DNA of 64,000 bases, taken from NCBI GenBank assembly GCA_944388405.1, contig CALXIQ010000038.1, positions 29,578 through 93,577 of the forward strand, given 5' to 3'. Of this stretch, positions 16,047 to 24,352 are shown in pieces. A program made the translations under genes and the position numbers. Origin of the DNA: an uncultured Ruminococcus sp. (GTDB taxonomy: Bacteria; Bacillota; Clostridia; Oscillospirales; Ruminococcaceae). Each line of letters begins with the position of its first letter. Position 1 is the first letter of the stretch. Under the pieces are notes generated by a model. That model was not told where the DNA came from, made no database searches, and saw nothing but the letters and a program-made list of their open reading frames with translations.

Positions 16047-18311
16047 CTATGCGGCAAACAGTCTGTCGCGGTCTTCCTCCGACGGTGGCGCGAATATTGA
16101 GAATTCGTCCTCGTTCAGATCGGTAGAATCTCCTATGCCATCGCCGAAGCCCTCTTCGGTTTTATTTATCATATCATAATAAATAATCGCATTTGAAATA
16201 TTAATCATTTCCTCGGCATAGCTTGATCGCTCGGCAATATAATTTTCATCAACTACGTTGTCATTGGTACGCATTTCAGCAGCTGCCTGATTGTAATCTT
16301 CATTGGCAGTGGTTTTGTACTGACCGTGTACTTCCTCCGAATATATGGGACTTGGGGTATCCTTATAAATCTGATTGCAGGAAGCGTATTTTGCCACGTT
16401 ATCATAGCCGGTTATATCAAAATACATATCCTTCTGACTGTCGTAGTAAATAGTATCGGTTATGAAATTACCGTTAGGGAAAATAACTATGTTTTCCTCT
16501 CCCTCGTCGATAGAGAATATGTCATGGCCAAGGGCGTATTTATTTTCAAAGCCCAGCATATTTCCCAATGTAGGCTGTACGTCGTACATTCCTATAACCT
16601 GAGTGATTTCCTTAGGCTCGTAGCCTCCGTCCTTAGACCAGATGATAAAGGGTACTTTTCTGTTGAGATTGTAATAGAAGTCGTCAACGGGAATATATCC
16701 CTCGTCATCCTCCGTCAGGGTGTCGTCGGTGAAGGGGTTGTAGTTGTAATAATACTCGTACTCTTCCTCCTTAATCTTGGCATCGTGGTCGCCATAGATA
16801 ACGACTACGGTATCGTCAAGCAGACCCTGCTCGTCAAGGTCAGACATAAGCTGACCTATCGCTTCGTCGGCATAGTGAACCGATTTGAAATAGCTTCCCA
16901 GCTTTGTTCCCTCAAGGAAGGGAGCTGAAACCTCCTCATAAAGACCGGTTTCTTCGTTGTATCTCTTGTATTTGAAATCCACCTCATAGTCGCTTACCCG
17001 CTCGATATCGGTAAAAGGTGTGTGATTGGTAAGCATTATAAGGGTGCCGTAATAATTCTCATGCTCTTCGGCTATTTCTTTGATTTTAGGCACAGCCTGA
17101 CTGAAAAATGATTTGTCTGAAAGTCCCAGACCTATAGTTTCATCTATAATGAAATCGGTGGAATAGTTATAGAACTTATCATATCCCAGTGAGTTGTGAA
17201 GGTTTATTCTGTTCCAGTAAGAGCCGTTGTTGGCGTGCATACTGAAAGTATAGTAACCCATATCCCCCAGCATACTCTGGATTGTGGTGTATTCTCTGTC
17301 CCAGTAATTTATGGCGACCGTTCCGCTTGAAGCGGGCATCAGCGAAGAGGAAAAGGTAAACTCGCTGTCCGAGCTTGTTCCCACGCTTTCCTGTGCATAG
17401 AAGTTGGAAAAATATAGACCTTCACGGGCAAGCTTATTCAAATTCGGAGTAAGCTCCTCGCCGTTTATATAAGTATCAAGAGTAAACTGCTGAATACTTT
17501 CCGCATGGATTACCAGTACGTTTTTGCCTTTGAAAATATCCGAATACTCGTTATCCTTTTCGGTCTCTTCCACCTCTTCCTTTTCATCATAAAAATCTTT
17601 GAACGCCTGTTCGCTTTCGTCAAAGCCCAGCAGCATATTAAGCTTTGCCTTTATGCTTGAAACCGTATCGCTTATCTGATAGGTATAAAGTCCAAAGGTT
17701 CCCAGTACGTACTCTCTGTTCCACTGTTTTGCAAGACGGGAAATATCGGTGCCGGTAAGGGTTGTGGCGAAAATTCCCGCTACGCTTACCGAAACCGCAA
17801 GAGTTGTCAAAGCATATTTCTTGCCAAGCTTTTTTTCCTGAAGCTTAGTGAAATAATCAGGCTTCTTTTTGCGTATGTAAACATATTCTGCAATCAGCGC
17901 AATTATCGACCACAGGAAAATCAAATCTTTAGGTTCCATAATGTTTTCGGTAACAGCATCGATAACTCCCCCCAGCTGTGAAGCGGTTGAAAGCAGCGAA
18001 ACCGAAATAAACGACTTGTAATTTGTATAATATATTGAGTTCCCCGCACACAGCAAGGCAAAAATGCAGGTCCATATCATATAGTATACAAACCGTCTTT
18101 TGGGCTTAAAGCAATAGGCAAACAAGCCTATAAACAATACTGCGGCAATATCTGCCAGCAAAGGCTTGACCTGACTGTAATTGAACCTGACGGTAAACGC
18201 TCTCAGCAAAAACGCATTTATCAGCGACGACAGTACAAACGTCAGAAAAAGCACATTATTGCAGATATACGCTTTTATATAAGCCGGCGCCGCTTTAAAA
18301 ACTTTTTTCAT
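16047..18311 (-). CDS. LTA synthase family protein (membrane sulfatase-fold transferase)
   Basis: A 754-residue membrane protein with about five N-terminal transmembrane segments (residues 10-150) and a large extracellular sulfatase-fold domain. The start of the catalytic domain reads NVLVIHAESIQQF with ELTPNLNKL, and the nucleophilic threonine is expected in GTSSDSEF. YGDHDAKI is the late metal-binding block. LtaS enzymes polymerise glycerol phosphate from phosphatidylglycerol into lipoteichoic acid; related enzymes transfer phosphoethanolamine or act as primases. It is longer than classical LtaS (about 650), with an acidic C-terminal extension. ATG at 18311 has AGGAG six bases before; the upstream alternative lacks this. 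A consensus promoter lies 140 bases upstream. Confidence 0.9.
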   Translation of the reverse strand: MKKVFKAAPAYIKAYICNNVLFLTFVLSSLINAFLLRAFTVRFNYSQVKPLLADIAAVLFIGLFAYCFKPKRRFVYYMIWTCIFALLCAGNSIYYTNYKSFISVSLLSTASQLGGVIDAVTENIMEPKDLIFLWSIIALIAEYVYIRKKKPDYFTKLQEKKLGKKYALTTLAVSVSVAGIFATTLTGTDISRLAKQWNREYVLGTFGLYTYQISDTVSSIKAKLNMLLGFDESEQAFKDFYDEKEEVEETEKDNEYSDIFKGKNVLVIHAESIQQFTLDTYINGEELTPNLNKLAREGLYFSNFYAQESVGTSSDSEFTFSSSLMPASSGTVAINYWDREYTTIQSMLGDMGYYTFSMHANNGSYWNRINLHNSLGYDKFYNYSTDFIIDETIGLGLSDKSFFSQAVPKIKEIAEEHENYYGTLIMLTNHTPFTDIERVSDYEVDFKYKRYNEETGLYEEVSAPFLEGTKLGSYFKSVHYADEAIGQLMSDLDEQGLLDDTVVVIYGDHDAKIKEEEYEYYYNYNPFTDDTLTEDDEGYIPVDDFYYNLNRKVPFIIWSKDGGYEPKEITQVIGMYDVQPTLGNMLGFENKYALGHDIFSIDEGEENIVIFPNGNFITDTIYYDSQKDMYFDITGYDNVAKYASCNQIYKDTPSPIYSEEVHGQYKTTANEDYNQAAAEMRTNDNVVDENYIAERSSYAEEMINISNAIIYYDMINKTEEGFGDGIGDSTDLNEDEFSIFAPPSEEDRDRLFAA

Positions 18312-18447
18312 TTTATTCTCCTTTTCCGTGCAGGACATTCATCGGTATGCTTAGTTGTCAGAAAGTGATGAAAGTGGCTTTCTCATGTCCTGTGCAGTTT
18401 TAATACAGCGAATAAATATTGTTTGTTTAACGCTGACCATAAAGATA

Positions 18448-18476
18448 ATTGTAAAGCTTTTTTTACAAAAAGTCAA
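18448..18476 (-). promoter_or_regulatory. Sigma-A promoter of the LTA-synthase-like gene
   Basis: Minus-strand TTGACT (18476-18471), 17 bases, TACAAT (18453-18448). The leader to the start codon is about 130 bases and contains a 7-bp inverted repeat (AGGACAT with ATGTCCT, about 18331-18393) close to the ribosome binding site. Confidence 0.75.
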
Positions 18477-18951
18477 GTAAATATATGTATATTAATTCAT
18501 TGTCGGCAGCAATCAAGCTTTTAATATATTTTTTCACCACATCTATTTTACTGTCAATTTTCTGTAATGTCAACACAACAGACGAAATTTTCAGCCGCTT
18601 TTCACAATTCATCATAAATTTAAGCCTTTTACAGATATCTGTAACAAAACATGGCAGACCTTTTACTAAAAAACTTCAATAAAAATTATTGTACAAATCA
18701 TTGAAAATTAATAGTCTTTGTTTACAGCTTTTGTTTAAAACCACAGCAACCCCGCTTTGCTTGGGTTGACATAAATATAGTTTTTCAACTATCGGGTATA
18801 AAATTTATACAAAACAGCGGAGCTTGCAGGCTTCTGTTGCCTAAAGCGGTATTTTGTGGTCATAATTTACATTTGATTTTTTTCAAGAAATAATATATAA
18901 TATTTTTGAATTACAGTCAATATGAACGGCGCCGAAAGGAATTGAAATACT
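18477..18951. other. AT-rich intergenic region
   Basis: About 475 very AT-rich bases between divergent genes. The right part carries a promoter for the Cof-type HAD gene (see 18873-18901). A 65-codon open frame at 18485-18682 has no binding site and a composition like its surroundings, so it is not called. Nothing else is seen. Confidence 0.5.
18873..18901 (+). promoter_or_regulatory. Sigma-A promoter of the Cof-type HAD gene
   Basis: TTGATT at 18873-18878, 17 bases, TATAAT at 18896-18901, about 50 bases before the start codon. Confidence 0.7.
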
Positions 18952-19734
18952 ATGATAAAGCTTATCGCAACCGACATTGACGGAACTCTGGTAAACGATG
19001 AAAAGCTGTTTCCGCCTGATTTTAAAGACGTCATAGACATCCTTGAACAAAAAAGAATCGCCTTTGCCGTTTCCAGCGGCAGAAGTTATGCCGCTCTTAT
19101 AGACCAGTTTAATTTTATTGCAGATAAGATATGCTTTATCTGCGACAACGGCTCTTATATTGTGGATAAAGGCAAGGTGGTAAGCCGTTCGGTTATTCCC
19201 ATGAAGGCGGTAAATGAAATAATAAAAGTATGCATGGAAAACGACCTGCGTCCCCTTTTGTGCGGCGAAAACGGCACATATTACAGCTCCGAAAACCTTG
19301 AATATGAAAAAGAGGTAGCAAAGTATTATAACAATACGGTGTATCTTGACAGCCTGTACGACTGCAACGACAATATATTTAAAATTGCAATTTTTGGCAA
19401 AAACGGAATAGAGGATAAAGGACTTCCGCTGCTGCAAAGCCGCTTCGGCGACAGCTTGACTGTATGTCTGTCGGGGTATTATTGGGTAGATGTAATGAAT
19501 CCCGGCATCAACAAGGGCAGGGGAATACAAATTCTGCAAAACAAGCTGGGTGTGTCCTACGAAGAAACCATGGCGTTCGGAGATTATCTCAACGACATTG
19601 AAATGCTTGAGCAGGCATATTACAGCTTTGCAATGGAAAACGCTCATCCTCTGGTAAAGAAAACCGCCAACTTCTTAACTGGCTCAAACAACGATTTTTC
19701 CGTTACAAAGGAAATAATGCGGCTGATAAAATAA
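18952..19734 (+). CDS. Cof-type HAD-IIB family hydrolase
   Basis: A 260-residue HAD phosphatase of the Cof/IIB subfamily. Motif I TDIDGTLVND is at the N-terminus, SSGRSYAAL is motif II, and the C-terminal Mg2+ motif is AFGDYLNDIEML. The large alpha/beta cap lies between motifs II and III, as in IIB enzymes that dephosphorylate sugar phosphates, FMN or PLP. AAAGGA lies eleven bases before the ATG. It stands alone with its own promoter and a terminator, so context gives no substrate. Confidence 0.92.
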   Translation: MIKLIATDIDGTLVNDEKLFPPDFKDVIDILEQKRIAFAVSSGRSYAALIDQFNFIADKICFICDNGSYIVDKGKVVSRSVIPMKAVNEIIKVCMENDLRPLLCGENGTYYSSENLEYEKEVAKYYNNTVYLDSLYDCNDNIFKIAIFGKNGIEDKGLPLLQSRFGDSLTVCLSGYYWVDVMNPGINKGRGIQILQNKLGVSYEETMAFGDYLNDIEMLEQAYYSFAMENAHPLVKKTANFLTGSNNDFSVTKEIMRLIK

Positions 19735-19773
19735 CAGCAAGTATTTTCTCACAATATCATATAAATAAACGAA

Positions 19774-19840
19774 GGGCGGTCAAGCCTGTTTCTGCGGAAT
19801 GTTCATCGCAGTTACAAGCTTTGACCGCTCGTTTTGCTTT
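19774..19840. terminator. Terminator between the convergent HAD and nspC genes
   Basis: GGGCGGTCAAGC pairs with GCTTTGACCGCTC (one bulge), followed on the plus strand by GTTTTGCTTTTT. The long stem may serve both directions. Confidence 0.75.
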
Positions 19841-19855
19841 TTAGGTTAATATGCT

Positions 19856-20986
19856 TTACAGCCTTGATTTAAAGTCCTCATATCCGAAGCTTTTCACAAG
19901 CTTAAGCTTGCCGTCTGCACTATTCAGATAAATTGACGGAAGCGGCATACCGTTAAAGGTGTTGTTCTTAACCATGGAGTATATCGCCATGTCGCAGAAC
20001 ACCAGCCTGTCACCCTCGGTCAGGGGCTTGTCAAAGGAATAATCGCCTATTATATCTCCCGCCAGGCAGGTCGGACCGCCGAAACGGTAGGTGTATTCCT
20101 TTTCTCCCGCTTCACCCGAGCCGATTACATTGGGACGGTAGGGCATCTCCAGAACGTCAGGCATATGACAGGCGGCGGAGGTGTCAAGGATAGCATAATC
20201 CATGCCGTTTTTGCCCACATCAAGCACCTGTGATACCAGATAGCCTGCGTTAAGCGCCACCGCCTCCCCCGGCTCAAGGTATACCTGAACGTTGTATTTT
20301 TCCGCAATGTACTTTATGCACTCCTCCAGCAGAGGAATATTATAATCCTTGCGGGTAATATGATGACCGCCGCCGAAGTTTACCCATTTCATGTTGTAGA
20401 GATATTTGCCGAAACGCTCTTCAAAATAAGGCAGGGTTCTTTTCAGGGTTTCTGCGCCCTGCTCGCACATCGTGTGAAAATGCAGTCCGTCGATGCCGTC
20501 AAGCTTTGATTCGTCAAACTGCTCCGCCGTTACGCCCAATCGGGAATTAACGGCGCAGGGATTGTATATCTCGGTTTCTATTTCCGAATACTCGGGATTT
20601 ACCCGTATTCCGCATGATATGTTTCTGCCGCAGTTTTTTACCGTTTCTTTGTACTTGTCCCACTGGCGGAAGCTGTTGAATACAATATGGTCGGCAATCG
20701 TTACAAGCTCAGCAATTTCCTCTTCAGTATAAGCTGGAGAAAAAACATGAACCTCTTTTCCGAAATTCTCCCGTCCTAGTTTCGCTTCGAAAAGTCCGCT
20801 AGCAGTAGTACCGTTAAGATACTGGGAGAGCAGTGGGTATACCGAATACATGGAAAACGCCTTCTGGGCAAGGAGAATCTTGCACCCTGTCCTTTTTATA
20901 ACGCCCTTTAATATTTCAAGATTGTCAATAAGTTTCTTCTCATCCACCACATAGCATGGGGTTTTTACTGCATTTATATCAAACAT
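19856..20986 (-). CDS. nspC: Carboxynorspermidine/carboxyspermidine decarboxylase
   Basis: A 376-residue PLP enzyme of the alanine-racemase fold (fold III) that decarboxylates carboxyspermidine to spermidine (or carboxynorspermidine to norspermidine). The PLP lysine is Lys42 in LLAQKAFS, GGGHHITR binds the PLP phosphate, and FHTMCEQ, LEPGEA and CDMAIYSMV are family blocks. ATG at 20986 has AGAGG five bases before; the in-frame GTG at 20992 is part of that site. It is the last gene of the polyamine operon, and its partner dehydrogenase is two genes upstream. With putrescine as precursor the product would be spermidine. Confidence 0.95.
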   Translation of the reverse strand: MFDINAVKTPCYVVDEKKLIDNLEILKGVIKRTGCKILLAQKAFSMYSVYPLLSQYLNGTTASGLFEAKLGRENFGKEVHVFSPAYTEEEIAELVTIADHIVFNSFRQWDKYKETVKNCGRNISCGIRVNPEYSEIETEIYNPCAVNSRLGVTAEQFDESKLDGIDGLHFHTMCEQGAETLKRTLPYFEERFGKYLYNMKWVNFGGGHHITRKDYNIPLLEECIKYIAEKYNVQVYLEPGEAVALNAGYLVSQVLDVGKNGMDYAILDTSAACHMPDVLEMPYRPNVIGSGEAGEKEYTYRFGGPTCLAGDIIGDYSFDKPLTEGDRLVFCDMAIYSMVKNNTFNGMPLPSIYLNSADGKLKLVKSFGYEDFKSRL

Positions 20987-21042
20987 AGACACCTCTGTAT
21001 AATTTGTAAGCTTAGAATAATCGCCGGGGTTTAACGCCTTTT

Positions 21043-21276
21043 TTAGTCAATGACAAATCTCTTTCTGCCCTTTTTGTTACGGGGATACTCACGGATTCGC
21101 AGAATGTTGTTTGTGTTCACAATGCTTTCCGTTCTATCGCTTTGCTCGATTCTCAGCCAGCCGTCGCCTACTTCAATGACGGTACATTCTATAACAGTGC
21201 CGAATATTCCGCCGTTGCAAAAATAGATTAGGCATTCCTGTCCCACAAATTTCCCTAACGCTTCTTCAATCTTCAT
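21043..21276 (-). CDS. Small conserved-looking protein of the polyamine operon, unknown function
   Basis: A 77-residue protein, not recognised. It begins MKIEEALGKFVGQECLIYF and has a beta-rich body (GTVIECTVIEVGDGWLRIEQ) that resembles a small Sm-like barrel, with a basic tail (NKKGRKRF). No membrane segment or signal peptide. AAGGAAG lies seven bases before the ATG. It sits between the carboxyspermidine dehydrogenase (25 bases) and nspC (56 bases), so it is co-transcribed with them. RNA binding or a structural role would fit the barrel, but no function can be assigned. Confidence 0.8.
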   Translation of the reverse strand: MKIEEALGKFVGQECLIYFCNGGIFGTVIECTVIEVGDGWLRIEQSDRTESIVNTNNILRIREYPRNKKGRKRFVID

Positions 21277-21301
21277 GGAGACACTTCCTTTTGCGTCACG
21301 C

Positions 21302-22504
21302 TCAGTCTACAAGGACAGGGTCGAAATTTTCGATCCAGGGCAGACCCCACTTGTTAAGGGCGTCCATAAACGGATCGGGGTCAAATTCCTCAACGTTGAA
21401 CACTCCCGGCTTTTTCCACTTTCCGGTGAGCACCATCATAGCGCCAATCATAGCAGGCACGCCTGTGGTGTAGGAAATTGCCTGCGAGCCCACTTCCTTA
21501 TAGCATTCCTGATGGTCGCACACGTTGTAAACGTAGTAATTGCGGGGCTTACCGTCCTTTGTGCCCTGGAATATACAGCCGATATTTGTCTTTCCTACAG
21601 TTCTGGGGCCAAGGCTTGCAGGGTCGGGGAGCACAGCCTTTAAAAATTGCAGGGGGACAATCTTTTTGCCCTCAAAGTCAATGGGCTCAATGGAAGTCAT
21701 ACCCACATCCTCAAGGCATTTAAGGTGAGTGAGATAGCTTTGCCCGAAGGTCATAAAGAAGCGTATTCTCTTGACGCCTTTGATGTTAATCGCAAGAGAT
21801 TCCAGCTCTTCATGATGAAGCAGATACATATCCTTTTCGCCCACCTGGTCGAAGTTGTACACCCGCTTTATTTCCATAGGCTCGGTTTCAACCCACTTGC
21901 CGTCCTGAATGTATGAGCCTTTAGCCGACACCTCGCGGATATTTATCTCAGGATTGAAGTTGGTAGCAAAGGGATAACCGTGGTCGCCGCCGTTGCAGTC
22001 GAGAATGTCGATATAATCTATCTGGTCGAAATAATGCTTCTGAGCGTAGGCGCAGAAAACTCCCGTTACGCCGGGGTCAAAGCCGCAACCCAGCACTGCG
22101 GTGATTCCTGCCTTTTCAAAGCGGTCTCTGTACGCCCACTGCCATGAATATTCAAACTTAGCTGTGTCTTCCGGCTCGTAGTTGGCGGTATCAAGATAAT
22201 CCACCTTGCATTCAAGGCAGGCGTCCATTATATGCAGATCCTGATAGGGCAGAGCAACGTTTATTACAATATCCGGCTTGTATTCTTTTATCAGAGCCAC
22301 AAGCTGGGGAACATTGTCAGCGTCCACCTGAGCGGTGGTGATATTGGTGGAGGTTTTGTCCTGAAGCTCCTCCTTGAATTTGTCGCACTTGGATTTAGTA
22401 CGGCTTGCAATGCAGATGTCGGTAAAAACCTGGCTGTTTTGACAGCATTTGTGGATAACAACTCCCGCAACTCCGCCTGCTCCTATAATTAACGCTCTTG
22501 ACAT
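21302..22504 (-). CDS. Carboxynorspermidine/carboxyspermidine dehydrogenase (saccharopine dehydrogenase family)
   Basis: A 400-residue NAD(P)-dependent enzyme. The Rossmann motif is IIGAGGVAGVV at the N-terminus; VINVALPYQDL, LDTANYEPEDT, GCGFDPGVTGVF and DCNGGDHG are typical of the carboxynorspermidine synthase branch of the saccharopine dehydrogenase family. It condenses aspartate semialdehyde with putrescine (or diaminopropane) and reduces the Schiff base to carboxyspermidine. The decarboxylase nspC is in the same operon, which fixes this assignment over lysine metabolism. AAAGGAAG lies upstream. The 142-base gap after speB has no terminator. Confidence 0.93.
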   Translation of the reverse strand: MSRALIIGAGGVAGVVIHKCCQNSQVFTDICIASRTKSKCDKFKEELQDKTSTNITTAQVDADNVPQLVALIKEYKPDIVINVALPYQDLHIMDACLECKVDYLDTANYEPEDTAKFEYSWQWAYRDRFEKAGITAVLGCGFDPGVTGVFCAYAQKHYFDQIDYIDILDCNGGDHGYPFATNFNPEINIREVSAKGSYIQDGKWVETEPMEIKRVYNFDQVGEKDMYLLHHEELESLAINIKGVKRIRFFMTFGQSYLTHLKCLEDVGMTSIEPIDFEGKKIVPLQFLKAVLPDPASLGPRTVGKTNIGCIFQGTKDGKPRNYYVYNVCDHQECYKEVGSQAISYTTGVPAMIGAMMVLTGKWKKPGVFNVEEFDPDPFMDALNKWGLPWIENFDPVLVD

Positions 22505-22646
22505 TTTAAATCAACTTCCTTTCTGAAATATGATTCAGGCAAGATGTCCTCACCACAAATAAGGCGAAGCCATCAAGACTTTTGTATAATTTTTCGGCAG
22601 TTTAAAGACGCCGATCGTATTGTTTTTATTAGCTTAGCTACTGCTT

Positions 22647-23495
22647 TCAGCGGTAAAAGCTGAGCAGGATCTCACGCAAAAGCTTGCAGGCAAGGGCAGT
22701 GGAACGCCCCGTCTGGTCGTAAACCGGGGAAAGCTCGTTTATGTCAAAGCCCACGATGTTGAGTTTTGAAACCTCACTGACTGCGCCTAAAAGCTGTGTA
22801 AAGCTTACTCCTCCCGCTTCTGGTGTACCCGTTCCGGGAAATTCCGACGGATCGAGAACATCCAGATCCAGTGTGAAATAAACGGGGTTCTGTCCTATTT
22901 TTTGTACAGCTTTACTCAGTCCATCAAAATTGAACTTGTTCATAAAGGTGTGCTTTTGTGCAAATACAAATTCCTCTCTGTCGCCGCTGCGAATTCCGAA
23001 CTGAAAGATTTTATTATCCCCCACAATATCGTGACATCTGCGCAGCACGCAGGCATGGGACTGTTTTACCCCCAGATAATCGTCACGCAGATCGGCATGA
23101 GCGTCAAAATGCACAATGTGGAGATTATCATACTTCCCAGCCACGGCTCTTACCGCACCCAGCGTTACAAGATGCTCGCCGCCTATCATGCAGGGGATTT
23201 TTCCGTCTGCAAGAATAGTAGCGGTTCTTTCCTCAATGTCCGCCAAAGCTCTGCCTGGATCACCGAAAGGAAGCTCCAGATCACCGCTGTCAAACACCTT
23301 TATGTCAAGCAGATCCTTGTCCTGATAGGGGGAATAGGTTTCAATTCCAAAGCTTTCGTTTCTCATAGCTGATGATGCGAACCGTGTTCCCGGTCTGAAA
23401 GAAGTGGTGCTGTCGTAGGGAGCGCCGAAGATAACTATCCTCGCGTCCTCATACTCGCAGTCGCAGCCTATAAAAGTATGAACGTTTTTATTCAT
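22647..23495 (-). CDS. speB: Agmatinase / ureohydrolase
   Basis: A 282-residue ureohydrolase of the arginase superfamily. Its Mn2+ ligands are in GGEHLVTLGA, HFDAHADLRDDY and FTLDLDVLDPSEFPG. It hydrolyses agmatine to putrescine and urea; some relatives instead act on N1-aminopropylagmatine to give spermidine directly. ATG at 23495 overlaps the speE stop by eight bases, so the two are translationally coupled. Co-occurrence with speA, speE and speD supports a polyamine role over guanidinobutyrase or proclavaminate functions. Confidence 0.94.
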   Translation of the reverse strand: MNKNVHTFIGCDCEYEDARIVIFGAPYDSTTSFRPGTRFASSAMRNESFGIETYSPYQDKDLLDIKVFDSGDLELPFGDPGRALADIEERTATILADGKIPCMIGGEHLVTLGAVRAVAGKYDNLHIVHFDAHADLRDDYLGVKQSHACVLRRCHDIVGDNKIFQFGIRSGDREEFVFAQKHTFMNKFNFDGLSKAVQKIGQNPVYFTLDLDVLDPSEFPGTGTPEAGGVSFTQLLGAVSEVSKLNIVGFDINELSPVYDQTGRSTALACKLLREILLSFYR

Positions 23496-24336
23496 CGGCA
23501 AGTACCTCTTTTACATAGTTTGGCAAAGCAAAGCAGCCCTTATGCAGCTCGGTGTTGTAATACCGGGTTTTTAAGCCCAGGCTTTCCCACTCCTTAGCCT
23601 TAAGGTCGTAAACGGGGTGCAGATTCTTGGCGGCAAAACCAAAAAGCCAGTGCCCTGACGGGTAGGTAGGTATGTGTGACTGATAGACCATGCACACCGG
23701 AAAAGCGCTGCCTATTCTCTGGTGGGTTCTTTTTACCATGTCCACATAGCTGTCGTAGTAGGTGCTCTCATGCTGATTGATGAGAATGCCGCTGTCGGTC
23801 AGCGCTTTGAAGCAGTTGCCGTAAAATTCCTTGGTGAAAAGACCCTCTCCCGGTCCGAAGGGGTCGGTGGAATCCACTATGATAAGGTCGTATTCGCCGC
23901 TTTTGCGCCTTACGAATTTAAGCCCGTCCTCAATGTACAGATGAGCCCTGGGGTCGTCGAATTTGCAGGCAGTCTGAGGAAGATATTCCTTGCACACCTC
24001 AATTACCTGTCCGTCTATCTCCACCATATCTATGTTTTCAATAGTATCATATCTTGTAAGCTCCCGGATTGTTCCGCCATCCCCGGCACCTATAACCAGC
24101 ACGCTTTTTATCTGAGGATTTACCGCCATAGGAACATGGGTGATCATTTCGTGATAAATATACTCGTCCTTTTCGGTAAGCATAATAAAGCCGTCCAGCA
24201 CAAGCACTCTGCCGAACTCGTAGGTATCAAGAATATCTATCTGCTGATAATAGCTTTTTGCAGAGTACAGCTGTTTTTTTACCTTGATAGTAAAATTAAC
24301 ATCATCCGTATGCTTTTCGGTAAACCATAACTCCAT
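23488..24336 (-). CDS. speE: Spermidine synthase (aminopropyltransferase)
   Basis: A 282-residue aminopropyltransferase that moves the aminopropyl group of decarboxylated S-adenosylmethionine onto putrescine or a related amine. The SAM-binding core is VIGAGDGGTIREL, the acidic amine-site segment IVDSTDPFGPGEGLF is present, and the N-terminal beta domain begins ELWFTEKHTDDVNF. ATG at 24336 has AAAGGCGG upstream; the longer frame starting at 24363 would overlap speA and lacks a site. It follows speA by 16 bases and overlaps speB. The acceptor could be putrescine or agmatine. Confidence 0.95.
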   Translation of the reverse strand: MELWFTEKHTDDVNFTIKVKKQLYSAKSYYQQIDILDTYEFGRVLVLDGFIMLTEKDEYIYHEMITHVPMAVNPQIKSVLVIGAGDGGTIRELTRYDTIENIDMVEIDGQVIEVCKEYLPQTACKFDDPRAHLYIEDGLKFVRRKSGEYDLIIVDSTDPFGPGEGLFTKEFYGNCFKALTDSGILINQHESTYYDSYVDMVKRTHQRIGSAFPVCMVYQSHIPTYPSGHWLFGFAAKNLHPVYDLKAKEWESLGLKTRYYNTELHKGCFALPNYVKEVLADE

Positions 24337-24352
24337 TTGATATTCCGCCTTT

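Noticed and set aside
18485..18682. 65-codon open frame in an AT-rich gap
   Set aside because: No ribosome binding site, composition like the surrounding gap and no family resemblance.
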